Source: CAYVQF01 sp964454015 (GTDB taxonomy: Bacteria; Myxococcota_A; Bradymonadia; UBA4248). Taken from it: a stretch of 64,000 nt of DNA. The notes under the pieces are model-generated. The model made no database searches and was not told where the DNA came from. It saw nothing but the letters and a program-made list of their open reading frames with translations. Location: contig CAYVQF010000018.1 of the NCBI GenBank assembly GCA_964454015.1, positions 1 to 64,000 on the forward strand. Direction: 5' to 3'. Shown in pieces: positions 44,674 to 53,732 of this stretch; the stretch's first letter is position 1, and the number at the start of each line of letters is the position of its first letter. The position numbers were made by a program, and so were the translations under genes.

Positions 44674-44857
44674 GGGAAAAAATCGAGAAAATGGTGCACT
44701 GCGCAAAATGTTCATTGTGCGCTGCAGCAATGACAGGGGGTGACCACGATGGGCGCCGTTGGAGAGGGTGGGCACCTGAGTCAGGCGTCTGGCGACCAGG
44801 TGCGTCGCCTGGGGGGTCTCGGTGGGGACGAGGTGTTGGCCTTGGGTCCCCGCGGCG

Positions 44858-45553
44858 CTAGAAGAAGGTGACGCCAAAAATGTGGACGAGGGCGTAGTAG
44901 ATGCCGACGAGGATGAAGATGACCCCAGTGATCTGGCGTGCTCTTTTTTCAAACGAGGTGAGTTTGGTGAAGACGTGACCGAGATGCTTGGCGCCGATGG
45001 CGATGAGGGCGGCGAAGACGAGGACTGGGATGGCGGTTCCGATGCCGTAGACTGCGGGGATGAGGATCCCCGACTCAAAGGTCAATGCGAGGGCCAGGAG
45101 ACTGCCGAAGAAGAGCGCCGCTGAGAGGGGGCAGAAGGATAGCGCAAAGATAATCCCTAGCACCAAGGCACCCAGAAGGCCCATGCGTTCCACGCGATTT
45201 TGCAGTCCTTCTGAGGCTGCTCTGCCAGAGAGTGGGAGCGTCAGCAACTCCAGCAAAAACATGCCGACCAGGATCAGAATGGGTCCGAGGGCGGTGTTCA
45301 TGTATTTGGTCAAGGAAGCGGCGATTTGCGGCGCGGACATGATGCTGCCGACCAGGATGACGCCCAAGACGAGGTAAGTGATGCTCCGGCCAACGGTATA
45401 GAGGAGCCCCGCGAGAAAGACTTGTCTTGGCGAGCTGACGCGACGAGTGACGAAGGAGATGGCGGCGATGTTGGTGGCCATCGGACAGGGACTGATCGCG
45501 GTGAGCAAACCCAGCCAAAAAGCCGAGGCGATGCCAACGAGGAGCGCGCTCAC
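44858..45553 (-). CDS. ArsG/CcdA-like membrane transporter
   Basis: A 231-residue integral membrane protein of the DsbD/CcdA fold with six hydrophobic segments. SPCPMATNIAAISF resembles the CcdA Cys-Pro motif, and ALSFCPLSAALFFGSL the second. In genomic context with ArsR, ArsP-type permease and an ArsF-like thiol protein, it matches the 'ArsG family' aromatic/arsenical efflux permease annotation. The start is GTG 45553, overlapping the stop of the upstream gene (GTGA). It is the last gene of the ars operon. It may transfer electrons across the membrane or export arsenicals; I cannot tell which. Confidence 0.8.
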   Translation of the reverse strand: MSALLVGIASAFWLGLLTAISPCPMATNIAAISFVTRRVSSPRQVFLAGLLYTVGRSITYLVLGVILVGSIMSAPQIAASLTKYMNTALGPILILVGMFLLELLTLPLSGRAASEGLQNRVERMGLLGALVLGIIFALSFCPLSAALFFGSLLALALTFESGILIPAVYGIGTAIPVLVFAALIAIGAKHLGHVFTKLTSFEKRARQITGVIFILVGIYYALVHIFGVTFF

Positions 45554-46023
45554 GGTGCACCTGCGTTGAGGTAGGCCTGCGTCTCTTCCCGCACGTAGGC
45601 GAAAAAGGCATCCTTGTCGCGGACAAAGGACCAGGTTTTTTCGAGAAGTTTCCAGTCTTTGGCCTCTCCGTCGTGGAAGTCAACCAGGACGAGGGAGCTC
45701 GTGCTCAGCTCAAAATCTCTGACGAAGTGGGCGTTTTCGGGTAGGTCAAAGTTGACCTCACGAAACTCGAGTTGTCCGTCAGCCAAGGCTGGGGCGAAGG
45801 CGTTCTCCAGGGCTTCTTTGGCGAAGTCCTGGATGCGGACACAGGTGGGGCAGCGCATGTTGCCGTGGAAATAGTAGGCGACGACTTTGTGGCCTTCGCC
45901 GCTTTCTTTGAGTGCCGTGGCGTCTGGGTTGGGGGCGGGCTGGACTTCTTTGTAGATCAAGAAGGCGACCGCACCCACCACGAAAAGAAGGAGGAGCGCG
46001 GTGATGGCATGTTTTCCCTGCAT
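45550..46023 (-). CDS. ArsF-like membrane-anchored thiol protein
   Basis: A 157-residue protein with an N-terminal membrane anchor (ITALLLLFVVGAVAFLIYKEV) and an exported thioredoxin-like part. HGNMRCPTCVRIQDFA carries the CxxC. STSSLVLVDFHDGEAKDWKLLEKTW resembles the ArsF (nitrophenyl/roxarsone-linked) family. ATG 46023 has AGAGG 8 nt upstream. It overlaps the ArsG-like gene, suggesting that the two function together, perhaps passing electrons from the membrane protein. Confidence 0.75.
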   Translation of the reverse strand: MQGKHAITALLLLFVVGAVAFLIYKEVQPAPNPDATALKESGEGHKVVAYYFHGNMRCPTCVRIQDFAKEALENAFAPALADGQLEFREVNFDLPENAHFVRDFELSTSSLVLVDFHDGEAKDWKLLEKTWSFVRDKDAFFAYVREETQAYLNAGAP

Positions 46024-46080
46024 AGCGATAACCTCTGCGGCAGAAGCCCCCAATGCGTCGAGGGCGCTAGGTTTTGAGCA

Positions 46081-46311
46081 TTAGGTCAAGAGCTTCTTGA
46101 TTTCGTCGACGCTCAGGGCCTTGCCGACGGAGAGCACTTTGCCATCGACGGCCAGGCCTGGGGTCATCATGACGCCGAAGGCCATGATTTCGTTGATATC
46201 GGTCACTTTGACCACTTCGCCGTCCAAGCCCAAGGCTCGGACGGCGGCCTCTGCGGCTTCAGCGAGTTTCTTACATTTGGGGCAGCCGGTTCCAAGGATC
46301 TGAATTTTCAT
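46081..46311 (-). CDS. Small thioredoxin-like (redox-active disulfide) protein
   Basis: A 76-residue cytoplasmic protein of the MTH895/redox-active disulfide 2 type. The active site is GTGCPKCKKL (Cys10 and Cys13), with TPGLAVDGKV as the cis-Pro loop. It lies between the permease and the ArsF-like gene and is common next to ArsP-type permeases. The natural partner could be the permease or arsenate. Confidence 0.92.
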   Translation of the reverse strand: MKIQILGTGCPKCKKLAEAAEAAVRALGLDGEVVKVTDINEIMAFGVMMTPGLAVDGKVLSVGKALSVDEIKKLLT

Positions 46312-46380
46312 GACAACTCCGTGTGGTTCTAGGGGGAGGTGGTTGTAGGCGGCGCCTCTGGCAGGTGCCGCTTTACCCGT

Positions 46381-47700
46381 TCAGGTGTCGAAGATCGCTC
46401 CGTAGATCAAGCCCGAGAGGGTGGCCATGAGCATCACCAGGAGGACGAAGGCGGTGGTCTTTTTGGTCCCCAAGACGCTGCGGACGACCAGCATATTGGG
46501 GAGAGAGAGGGCGGGTCCCGCGAGCAAGAGGGCCAGCGCTGGCCCTTTTCCCATGCCGTTGTCTATCAGGCCCTCCAGGATGGGGATCTCGGTGAGGGTG
46601 GCAAAGTACATGAAGGCACCAGCGACGGAGGCAAAGAGATTGGCGCCGAGGGAGTTGCCGCCCACGGCTGCGCTCACCCATTCGGAGGGGATGAGGCCTT
46701 CGTGACCGGGGCGGCCGAGCAGGGCGCCGGCCACGAGGACCCCTGCCAAGAGCAGGGGTAAGATCTGTTTGGTGAAGCCCCAGGAAGCCGAGAACCACTC
46801 GCCGGCTTCCCCCTCCTCGGTGCTGGTGGCCCAGCCCAGGCCGATGGAGGCCGCGGCGAAGGGGATGATGGGGTCGCCATGGGAGAGGAGGGCGCCCAGG
46901 CCAGTCACACCCCCAATGAGGGCGACCTTCCACAGCGGCAGGGCCAACCAGCGCACCAGAACGAAGGCGAGGAGCAGGCCCAAGGCGGCGCTGACCCACC
47001 ACTTGGCAGAGAAGATGAGATGCCACCAGCCGGTGCTCTCTTTGGGCTCACCAAAGTTGGCGAAGACCAAGATGCCGACCATGATGGCAAAGAAGGTCGC
47101 CGTTTTCCACAGAGGGCGGGTGGCTTCAGGTGAGGGCAGGTGGAGGGCCAGCTCGGCCTTCTCTTCTTCTTCGCGGCGGAAGAGGAAGTGCATGCAGAGG
47201 CCGATGACGATGCTGAAGACGATGGCGCCCACGGCGCGGGCGACGCCCAGCTCGAAGCCCAGGACCCGGGCGGTGAGGATGATGGCCAGCGCGTTGATGG
47301 CCGGCCCGGCGTAGAGGAAGGCCGACGCCGGGCCCAGCCCGGCGCCCATGCGGTAGATACCGGCAAAGAGAGGCAGCACCGTGCAGGAACAAACGGCGAG
47401 GATGGTGCCTGAGACCGAGGCGACACTGTAGGCGACGACCTTGTTGGCCTTGGCGCCAAGGTAACGCATGACCGAAGCCTGGCTGACGAAGACGCCGATG
47501 GCTCCGGCGATGAAGAAGGCCGGGATGAGGCAGAGCAGGACGTGCTCCTGGGCATACCAGCGGGTGAGATAGAGGGCCTCCCAAAAAGCGGACGTGACGC
47601 GGTCGTTGTCTTGTAGCCACTCTACGGGGAGGTAGAAGCTCACCACAAAGACCGCCACGATGAGGAGCAAGACCTTATACTCGGTGCGCCACGGGGTCAT
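46381..47700 (-). CDS. ArsP/DUF318-type permease
   Basis: A 439-residue integral membrane permease with 10-12 hydrophobic segments. ILAVCSCTVLPLFAGIYRMG has the CSCxxxP motif of the ArsP_1 permease family (export of methylated/aromatic arsenicals or other metals), followed by GPASAFLYAGPAINALAI. A second motif repeat appears near the end (LTEIPILEGLIDNGMGKGPALALLLAGPALSLPNM). A middle cytoplasmic loop is charged (RREEEEKAEL). ATG 47700 overlaps the ArsR stop (ATGA). It is operon member two. Substrate is inferred from the family. Confidence 0.9.
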   Translation of the reverse strand: MTPWRTEYKVLLLIVAVFVVSFYLPVEWLQDNDRVTSAFWEALYLTRWYAQEHVLLCLIPAFFIAGAIGVFVSQASVMRYLGAKANKVVAYSVASVSGTILAVCSCTVLPLFAGIYRMGAGLGPASAFLYAGPAINALAIILTARVLGFELGVARAVGAIVFSIVIGLCMHFLFRREEEEKAELALHLPSPEATRPLWKTATFFAIMVGILVFANFGEPKESTGWWHLIFSAKWWVSAALGLLLAFVLVRWLALPLWKVALIGGVTGLGALLSHGDPIIPFAAASIGLGWATSTEEGEAGEWFSASWGFTKQILPLLLAGVLVAGALLGRPGHEGLIPSEWVSAAVGGNSLGANLFASVAGAFMYFATLTEIPILEGLIDNGMGKGPALALLLAGPALSLPNMLVVRSVLGTKKTTAFVLLVMLMATLSGLIYGAIFDT

Positions 47701-48032
47701 TGCACCCGCTCCTGGCAGGTGCAACATTGGGTGGCGGGTTGGGCCGCACTCAAGACCAAATCGATGCACTCGAAGAAGTGCAGCACGCAGGGCACGCGCA
47801 GGCTGTAGTTCACTTTGTTGCCGTCTTTGCGGTCGAGCACCAGGCCAGCACCGCGGAGCACGCTCAAATGCTTCGAGACAGTGGAGGTGTCATCACCGAC
47901 CAGGGCCGTCAGATCGCCGACGCATCTCTCTCCATTGGCCAGGGCTTCGACAATGATGAGGCGTGAGGGGTGTGCGAGGGCCTTTAGCACGCGCGCGCGG
48001 GCTTGATGGCGGTCGCGTCGTTGGCTTTGCAT
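47697..48032 (-). CDS. arsR: ArsR/SmtB-family repressor with C-terminal CCxC
   Basis: A 111-residue winged-helix repressor: ARVLKALAHPSRLIIVEALANGERCVGDLTALVGDDTSTVSKHLSVLRGAGLV contains the helix-turn-helix, and RKDGNKVNYSL the wing. The helix-3 As(III) site of classical ArsR (CxC) is reduced to one Cys (ERCVGDL). The C-terminus has CVLHFFECI and QCCTCQERVQ. A Cys-Cys-x-Cys end recalls AfArsR-type sites at the C-terminus. ATG 48032 is preferred, with GGGAGA 8 nt upstream; ATG 48089 lies upstream and may fall outside the transcript. It heads the operon and probably autoregulates through the site at 48096-48111. Confidence 0.9.
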   Translation of the reverse strand: MQSQRRDRHQARARVLKALAHPSRLIIVEALANGERCVGDLTALVGDDTSTVSKHLSVLRGAGLVLDRKDGNKVNYSLRVPCVLHFFECIDLVLSAAQPATQCCTCQERVQ

Positions 48033-48455
48033 GGGTGCGTTCTCCCGTTCGACTCTTGTGAAATGGCGCGAGTGCTTCGTTGCAACCATTCGAGTTTGGT
48101 TAGATTACCAAGTAGCCAAGTTGTGTCAATGGGCAAAATGGGGGTGGTCTTGGTTGGGTGGGCGCGGCGGGTGCTTCGCGGGTTGAAGGTGGGGTGATGG
48201 GGACTTGGATCCGGGCCTCGGTGTGGTTGGCGGGGTGTGCAGGCTCTGGCGCGCACGTCCAAGCGGAGGTGGATCCCAGATCTTTAGAGGGGGTGGGAGA
48301 AGGCGGTGGCCGTGGCGGGGGGGATGGCGGCGTTGATTTTCGCGCGTTCGTGCCTAGATCCTGGGCGGCCAGAGGCTGGTGGCAGCGCCGTGATGGGTGG
48401 CCCAGGGAGGTCTCGTGGCTCGCATTCAACGACGCCAAGCAGTGAGGATAGGGTG
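48033..48455. other. 423-nt divergent region between arsR and the redoxin gene
   Basis: The left part (48096-48129) holds the ars promoter and operator. From about 48130 to 48440 I see no convincing gene: possible plus-strand frames lack a start with RBS and are Gly/Arg-rich. The RBS GAGGA (48444-48448) of the redoxin gene lies at the right end. Confidence 0.55.
48096..48129 (-). promoter_or_regulatory. ars operon promoter with overlapping operator-like palindrome
   Basis: On the minus strand: TTGACA (48124-48129), 16-nt spacer, TAATCT (48102-48107). The -35 is perfect; the -10 keeps T1, A2 and T6. TTGGT-N6-ACCAA (48096-48111) is an inverted repeat that overlaps the -10, the expected place for an ArsR operator. 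The arsR start codon lies about 65 nt downstream. Confidence 0.6.
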
Positions 48456-49082
48456 ATGATGGACAAGAAGGTTTGGATGGTTTTGGGGACGGTCGCGTTG
48501 GTGTTCATGGGGTTGTCGTCGGCGCAGGCAGAGGAGCCTGGCTTGTCCTTTGGCGACACTTGGCCCATGGGAGAGGTGGCGCTGAAGGACGTCTCGGGCA
48601 AGATGGTCAAGGTGGATGATGTGGCGGGCGAGAAGGGTACGCTGGTGATTTTTACCTGCAACCATTGTCCCTATGTGAAGGCGTGGGATGACCGGATTAC
48701 GGCTTTGGGCAATGCCTATGTGGAGAAGGGGATAGGGGTGGTGTCCATCAACAGTAATGATCCGGGGGTCAAGGGCGAAGACAGCTTCGAGGAGATGGTG
48801 AAGCGTTCCAAGGCGCTTGGCTTGAACTTTCCGTATGTGGTTGATGAGGGTTCCAAGTTGGCGTTGGCCTTTGGTGCGAAGAAGACGCCCGAGATTTACC
48901 TCTTTGACGCGGAGCGCAGACTGGTCTACACGGGGGCCGTGGACGACAACTCGCAGGATGCGTCGAAGGTGACGAAGACGCATTTGCGGGACGCGTTGGA
49001 GGCGGTGTTGGCTGGCAAGCAGCCCGATCCACGGGCGACGAAGGCTTTGGGCTGCACCATCAAGTTTTATAAGAAGAAGTGA
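48456..49082 (+). CDS. Exported redoxin (thioredoxin-fold, AhpC/TSA family)
   Basis: A 208-residue periplasmic protein: signal peptide (VALVFMGLSSAQA) then a redoxin domain. TCNHCPYVKAWDD carries the CxxC; TPEIYLFDAERRLVYTGAVDD holds the cis-Pro loop. Homologues are called thioredoxin family or thiol-disulfide oxidoreductase. ATG 48456 is chosen because GAGGA lies 7 nt upstream and it gives the signal peptide. It sits divergent to the ars operon, and a GTG overlapping its stop (49079) could couple the next gene. Confidence 0.88.
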   Translation: MMDKKVWMVLGTVALVFMGLSSAQAEEPGLSFGDTWPMGEVALKDVSGKMVKVDDVAGEKGTLVIFTCNHCPYVKAWDDRITALGNAYVEKGIGVVSINSNDPGVKGEDSFEEMVKRSKALGLNFPYVVDEGSKLALAFGAKKTPEIYLFDAERRLVYTGAVDDNSQDASKVTKTHLRDALEAVLAGKQPDPRATKALGCTIKFYKKK

Positions 49083-49171
49083 CGGGCAGGCGCTGGTTGA
49101 GGCGCGTCGGGGCCGACTTGGCCGGCGGAGCCTCTGGGGCGGTGCTCGCGGGTGGGGAGTGTGGGAGCGCG

Positions 49172-50080
49172 ATGGACGAGAAGGTGACAGAGGGGGCGGT
49201 GGCGGCAGGGTCTGAAGAGGGGGCGCCGATGCCCTCTGGGGCTGAGCCCCTGGAGGTGGAAGCTGGGGGGCTGATTTTTCGGGGCTGGAGCCATGGCAGC
49301 GGGGCGCCCGTGGTGGCGCTGCACGGTTGGCTGGACAACGTGGCCTCCATGGGGCCGATGTTGCCGTACCTGGCGGGCGCGAAGGTGGTGGCGTGTGATC
49401 TGGCGGGTCATGGTTGGTCGGGCCACCGTGGCGCTGGGGCGCGGCGGCATGTTTTCGATGACGTTGCGGATTTGTATGCCCTGGTGGAGGCGCTGGGGTT
49501 GAAGCGCTTTCGTTTGGTGGGTCACTCGCTGGGGGGGATCATTGGGAGCTTGTTTGCGGGTGCCTTTCCAGAGCGGGTGGAGGCGCTGTTGATGATCGAT
49601 AGTTTTGGCCCCTTCGTGAGTGATGCCGAGGAGGCGCCGGGGCGCTTGGCGGGTGCGATTCGGCAGTGGTCGCGGATAGGGGGTCGCTCTCTGCGGCCTT
49701 TTGCCTCTTTTGCCGAGGGGGTTGAGAAGATTGCCGGTGATCGTCCTCTTTTGAGTCAAGAGAGCGCTCGTCTTTTGGCGGCGCGGGCTTTGGTGGCAGG
49801 CGCCGATGGTTTGTGGCGGGTGCGCCACGATCCACTGGAGCAGCTTGCGCCCATGTTGCGTTTGGGTGAAGCCCAGGTGGCGGCCTTTTTTGGGCGTATT
49901 AACTGTCCAGTAACCTTCGTGCGGGCGCAGCAGGGTTGGCCGGTGGCGGCGGAGGTGCTGTCTCAGCGTGTCTCTTACGTGGGTCGCGGGCACTATCTCG
50001 AGGTGGAGGGTGGGCACCACGTGCACATGGACCACCCTGAGCGTTTGCTTGCGGCGTGGTCGCGTTTTCTCGCGAGTTGA
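49172..50080 (+). CDS. Alpha/beta-hydrolase
   Basis: A 302-residue soluble serine hydrolase. ALHGWLDNVASM is the oxyanion region, CDLAGHGWSGH follows, and GHSLGGIIGSL holds the nucleophile Ser (G-x-S-x-G). The candidate acid is Asp in the DSFGPF region or beyond, and the catalytic His is in VEGGHHVHMDHPERL. ATG 49172 has GGGAG close upstream; GTG 49079 overlapping the redoxin stop would add a low-complexity N-terminus. Likely monoacyl ester hydrolase of unknown substrate. It converges with the SGNH gene 16 nt away. Confidence 0.88.
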   Translation: MDEKVTEGAVAAGSEEGAPMPSGAEPLEVEAGGLIFRGWSHGSGAPVVALHGWLDNVASMGPMLPYLAGAKVVACDLAGHGWSGHRGAGARRHVFDDVADLYALVEALGLKRFRLVGHSLGGIIGSLFAGAFPERVEALLMIDSFGPFVSDAEEAPGRLAGAIRQWSRIGGRSLRPFASFAEGVEKIAGDRPLLSQESARLLAARALVAGADGLWRVRHDPLEQLAPMLRLGEAQVAAFFGRINCPVTFVRAQQGWPVAAEVLSQRVSYVGRGHYLEVEGGHHVHMDHPERLLAAWSRFLAS

Positions 50081-50095
50081 GCCGCGAGCGGGGGC

Positions 50096-51439
50096 TCATC
50101 GGGTGGCGAAGGACATTTGTCGCTGGGTGCCGCGGGGGTTCAGGCCTTGGAGGACGCCGCCGAGGGTGACGAAGATTTCGTCGGCGAGGAAGGCGTGTCC
50201 GGCGCGGTTGAGGTGGAGGGGGTCGTCGAGCAAGGCATCCAGGTTCATGGCAAGGGTGGCCGCGGCGAGGTCGATGAGGAGGAGATCGCGCTCTTGGGCC
50301 ATGGTGGCTCTGATTTCGTTGAGCTTGGCGTGCATGAGGTTTTCGACGATGGGTTGATAGGGGCCCAAGTACTCGCCCCAGGCTTGGCTGGAGGCGTAGT
50401 TGGGGTAGAGGATCCAGGCGATGTCTGCCTGAGGGGCTTGGCGGCGCAGCTCGGTGATGATGGCGCGGAGGTTGGCCGTGATGAGGGCAATCTGGGCGTC
50501 GAGTTGGTCGAGCATGGCGATGGCTTCTTCAGGGCTGAGGAGCTCGATGGCCTCGGCAAAGGCCATGAGGTCGTTGCCACCGAGGGAGAAGACGATGAGC
50601 TGGGTGTGTTCGAGGTTGGGCAGGACGCGCTCGTTGAAGTAGCGGGTGTTGGGTAGCCATTGGGCAGTGGTCGAGCCGGGCACGGCGAGATTGACACTGT
50701 GGGCATCGGCCAGGGCCGAGAGGTGGTTGGCCAGAAGCTCGGGGAACCAGGGCTGGGGGCCGTAAGCGGGGATGCTGTCCCCAAAGGTGAGCACGCGGAT
50801 GCTCCCATTGCGGATGGCCTGCGCGGTGTGGCGGCCATGGTTGTGGGAGGTGGCGTGGAGGCTGGTGGGGGTCTCGACGAGGAGGAAGGCGCGCTCGCTG
50901 GCATGGTCGAAGCAGAAGTCCCCCTTGGCATCGCTGAGGGCAGTGGGGCGCGCGGAGAGCTCCTTGGGGAGCAGGAGGGTGACGGGGACTTGGGTCAGGG
51001 GTGGGTGGGTGTCTTCGCTGTAGCGCTGGACGTAGTGGGATTGGGCGAGGTGTTCAGGGTCGCGTGAGAGGCGCCCGCGGATCTGGCCTTGGCAGGGGAG
51101 GATGTCGAGGTCTGGGATGACGTCTTGGAGGTCGGGGGGGAGGTCGGGGGGGAGATCGCCTGCTTGGTCCTCGAGCTCGGGTTGGGCGAGGTCCGGGGTG
51201 TCCAGTGGAGAGGTGTCGGAGGGGAGGTCGGCGTTGAGGTCGGCTTGGCTGTCTTCTTGGGTGTCGCTGTCGAGTTCGGGGGTGGGGGCGTCGGGGCTTT
51301 GGATGTCGCTGGTGTCGTTGTCGAGGTAGGGGCGCGGGTGGTGCTCGTCGCAGGCCAAGGGGAGAGTGCCGATGGCGAGGGCGCAGAGGAGGCTCAGGGC
51401 AGAGATGGCGTGGCGTCGGGATGGATGCATTGGCAGCAT
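50096..51439 (-). CDS. SGNH/GDSL hydrolase lipoprotein with Asp-rich stalk
   Basis: A 447-residue lipoprotein. Signal with lipobox PLAC (about residue 30) and Asp right after the Cys. Residues about 35-115 form an Asp/Pro/Leu-rich acidic stalk, with units such as DLPPDLPPDLQD. A beta domain (residues about 120-205) precedes the catalytic SGNH domain: block I TFGDSIPAYG with Ser222, block III SLGGNDLM, and block V DPLHLNRAGH with Asp and His. The family hydrolyses esters or acetyl groups. Two starts (51439 and 51430) are in frame with no clear RBS. A relative of the stalk occurs at 56974-58092. Confidence 0.9.
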   Translation of the reverse strand: MLPMHPSRRHAISALSLLCALAIGTLPLACDEHHPRPYLDNDTSDIQSPDAPTPELDSDTQEDSQADLNADLPSDTSPLDTPDLAQPELEDQAGDLPPDLPPDLQDVIPDLDILPCQGQIRGRLSRDPEHLAQSHYVQRYSEDTHPPLTQVPVTLLLPKELSARPTALSDAKGDFCFDHASERAFLLVETPTSLHATSHNHGRHTAQAIRNGSIRVLTFGDSIPAYGPQPWFPELLANHLSALADAHSVNLAVPGSTTAQWLPNTRYFNERVLPNLEHTQLIVFSLGGNDLMAFAEAIELLSPEEAIAMLDQLDAQIALITANLRAIITELRRQAPQADIAWILYPNYASSQAWGEYLGPYQPIVENLMHAKLNEIRATMAQERDLLLIDLAAATLAMNLDALLDDPLHLNRAGHAFLADEIFVTLGGVLQGLNPRGTQRQMSFATR

Positions 51440-51655
51440 GGGATGGCGCTCAGGTGGTGAGGAGAGATGGGTTGGGTGGAGCCACGGCAGGGAAGGCGTG
51501 CGTGCGTGGCACCTCTGAGGCAGCTTATTCGGTTGCTCTGCCCGATTCCAGCGTAAAGGTCGCGCAGGGGCGCGTTGGGTAGAACAAAGGTGCAGGCAGT
51601 GCTATGAGTGGTGCCGCGTGTGATGATCAGGACCGCAGGGCGGTGAGGAGCTGAG

Positions 51656-53692
51656 ATGGCGACATTTGCAGAGCAGATCAGGCAAGGGATTCCGGCGGAG
51701 TTGCCGGCGTTTTCGGCGGAGGCGTTGGCGACGGCGGCGGTGAACCGGGCGCCAGCGCGGCCCCAGGTGTTGAAGCCCGAGGAGCGCGAGTTGGCGCTGC
51801 GCAATAGTTTGCGCTATTTCCCCGAGGCATGGCACGCGGTGCTGGCGCCGGAGTTTGCGGCGGAGCTGCATGTGCAGGGCCGGATCATCATGCATCGTTT
51901 TCGGCCGAGCTATGAGATGCGGGCGCGTCCTCTGACGGACTATCCGGCCCGGACGGCGCAGGCGGCGGCGATCATGTTGATGATCCAGAACAATTTGGAT
52001 CCTGCCGTGGCGCAGCACCCCTTCGATCTGGTGACCTATGGGGGCAACGGCGCGGTTTTCCAGAACTGGGCGCAGTATCTGTTGACGATGCGCTATTTAT
52101 CGGAGATGAGCGCGACACAGACGCTGGTGTTGTATTCGGGGCATCCCTTGGGTCTGTTTCCGTCGTCGCCCGAGGCGCCACGGTTGGTGGTGACCAACGG
52201 GATGGTCATTCCCAACTACAGCAGCCAGGCGGATTACGAGCGGATGGCTGCGCTGGGGGTGACCTCTTACGGGCAGATGACGGCGGGCTCGTTCATGTAC
52301 ATCGGTCCGCAAGGGATCGTGCATGGGACGACGATCACTTTATTGAATGCGGGTCGGCTCTACTTGGGTCTCGGTGACGATGACGACCTGGCGGGGAAGC
52401 TCTTCGTGAGCTCCGGCTTGGGCGGGATGAGCGGCGCGCAGGCCAAGGCGGCGGTGATCGCCGGCGCCGTCGGGGTGGTGGCCGAGGTCAACCCGCAGGT
52501 GGTGGCGCTGCGTCATGCCCAGGGGTGGGTGATGGAGGCCGAGGCGGATCTCGACGCGCTGTTGCGGCGGGTGCGGGAGGCTTTGGCCCGTGGCGAGGCG
52601 TTGTCCATTGCCTATGTCGGGAACGTGGTGGATCTGTGGGAGCGTCTCGCTGCCGAGGAAATGCAAGTGGACTTGGGGAGTGACCAGACCTCGCTGCACA
52701 ACCCGTGGCTGGGGGGCTACTACCCTGCGGGTATGACTTTGGCGGAGGCCAACGTCCTGATGCGCGACGATCCAGCGGCGTTCAAGGTGGCGGTGCAGGC
52801 TTCACTGCGGCGCCAGGTGGCGGCGATTGGGAAGCTGGCCGCGCGAGGGATGCGCTTCTGGGACTACGGCAATGCGTTCTTGGTGGAGGCGGCGCGGGCT
52901 GGGGCAGAGGGGGTGTTGCTGGCCAACGGCGATTTCGCCTATCCGTCTTATGTCGAAGATATCATGGGGCCGATGTGTTTCGACTATGGCTTTGGCCCCT
53001 TTCGCTGGGTATGCACCTCAGGGTTGGCGGAAGACCTGCGGGTGAGCGACGCCATCGCGGCGGAGGTGTTGGCGGCGCACGTGGCGCGGGACGAGCCGCA
53101 GGTGCGGCGTCAGCGCCTGGACAACCTGCGGTGGATCCGTGAGGCCGAAGGCCATGGCTTGGTCGTGGGTTCGCAGGCGCGCATTCTTTACGCTGATTTG
53201 GTGGGGCGTCGGGAGATCGCGGCGGCCTTCAACGCGGCCGTCGCCGACGGTCGTTTGCGCGGTCCCATCGTCCTGGGTCGGGATCATCACGATGTATCGG
53301 GGACGGATTCACCCTACAGGGAGACGGCGAATATTCGCGATGGCAGTCGTTTTACGGCGGACATGGCGGTGCACAACGTGATTGGTGATGCTTTTCGCGG
53401 TGCCACCTGGGTGTCGCTGCACAACGGCGGCGGCGTGGGGTGGGGTGAGGTCATCAACGGTGGCTTTGGTTTGGTCTTGGATGGCTCTGAGGCCGCCGGC
53501 CGGCGGGCGCAGGCGATGCTGGGTTGGGATGTGGCCAATGGCCTGAGCCGGCGGGCGTGGGCGCGCAACCCTGGCGCCATTCATGCGGTACGAGCGGCCA
53601 TGCAGGCCGATGCGGAGCTACAGGTGACGTTGCCGCATGGGGCGAGTGACGCCGTGGTGCGGCGGTCGTTGGCGGCGGTCTATGGATCGTGA
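51656..53692 (+). CDS. hutU: Urocanate hydratase
   Basis: A 678-residue cytoplasmic NAD+-dependent enzyme that hydrates urocanate to imidazolone propionate in histidine degradation. Motifs: LVTYGGNGAVFQNW, SYGQMTAGSFMYIGPQGIVHGT, SGLGGMSGAQ, DQTSLHNPWLGGYYPAGM and CFDYGFGPFRWVCTSG. It is longer than the common 550-560-residue HutU and belongs to the longer subgroup. GAGGAG precedes ATG 51656. No hutH, hutI or hutG is nearby, so other pathway genes must be elsewhere. Confidence 0.97.
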   Translation: MATFAEQIRQGIPAELPAFSAEALATAAVNRAPARPQVLKPEERELALRNSLRYFPEAWHAVLAPEFAAELHVQGRIIMHRFRPSYEMRARPLTDYPARTAQAAAIMLMIQNNLDPAVAQHPFDLVTYGGNGAVFQNWAQYLLTMRYLSEMSATQTLVLYSGHPLGLFPSSPEAPRLVVTNGMVIPNYSSQADYERMAALGVTSYGQMTAGSFMYIGPQGIVHGTTITLLNAGRLYLGLGDDDDLAGKLFVSSGLGGMSGAQAKAAVIAGAVGVVAEVNPQVVALRHAQGWVMEAEADLDALLRRVREALARGEALSIAYVGNVVDLWERLAAEEMQVDLGSDQTSLHNPWLGGYYPAGMTLAEANVLMRDDPAAFKVAVQASLRRQVAAIGKLAARGMRFWDYGNAFLVEAARAGAEGVLLANGDFAYPSYVEDIMGPMCFDYGFGPFRWVCTSGLAEDLRVSDAIAAEVLAAHVARDEPQVRRQRLDNLRWIREAEGHGLVVGSQARILYADLVGRREIAAAFNAAVADGRLRGPIVLGRDHHDVSGTDSPYRETANIRDGSRFTADMAVHNVIGDAFRGATWVSLHNGGGVGWGEVINGGFGLVLDGSEAAGRRAQAMLGWDVANGLSRRAWARNPGAIHAVRAAMQADAELQVTLPHGASDAVVRRSLAAVYGS

Positions 53693-53732
53693 CTCAGGTG
53701 ATTTCGGTGGGTGTCGTAAACAAGGAGGCGAG

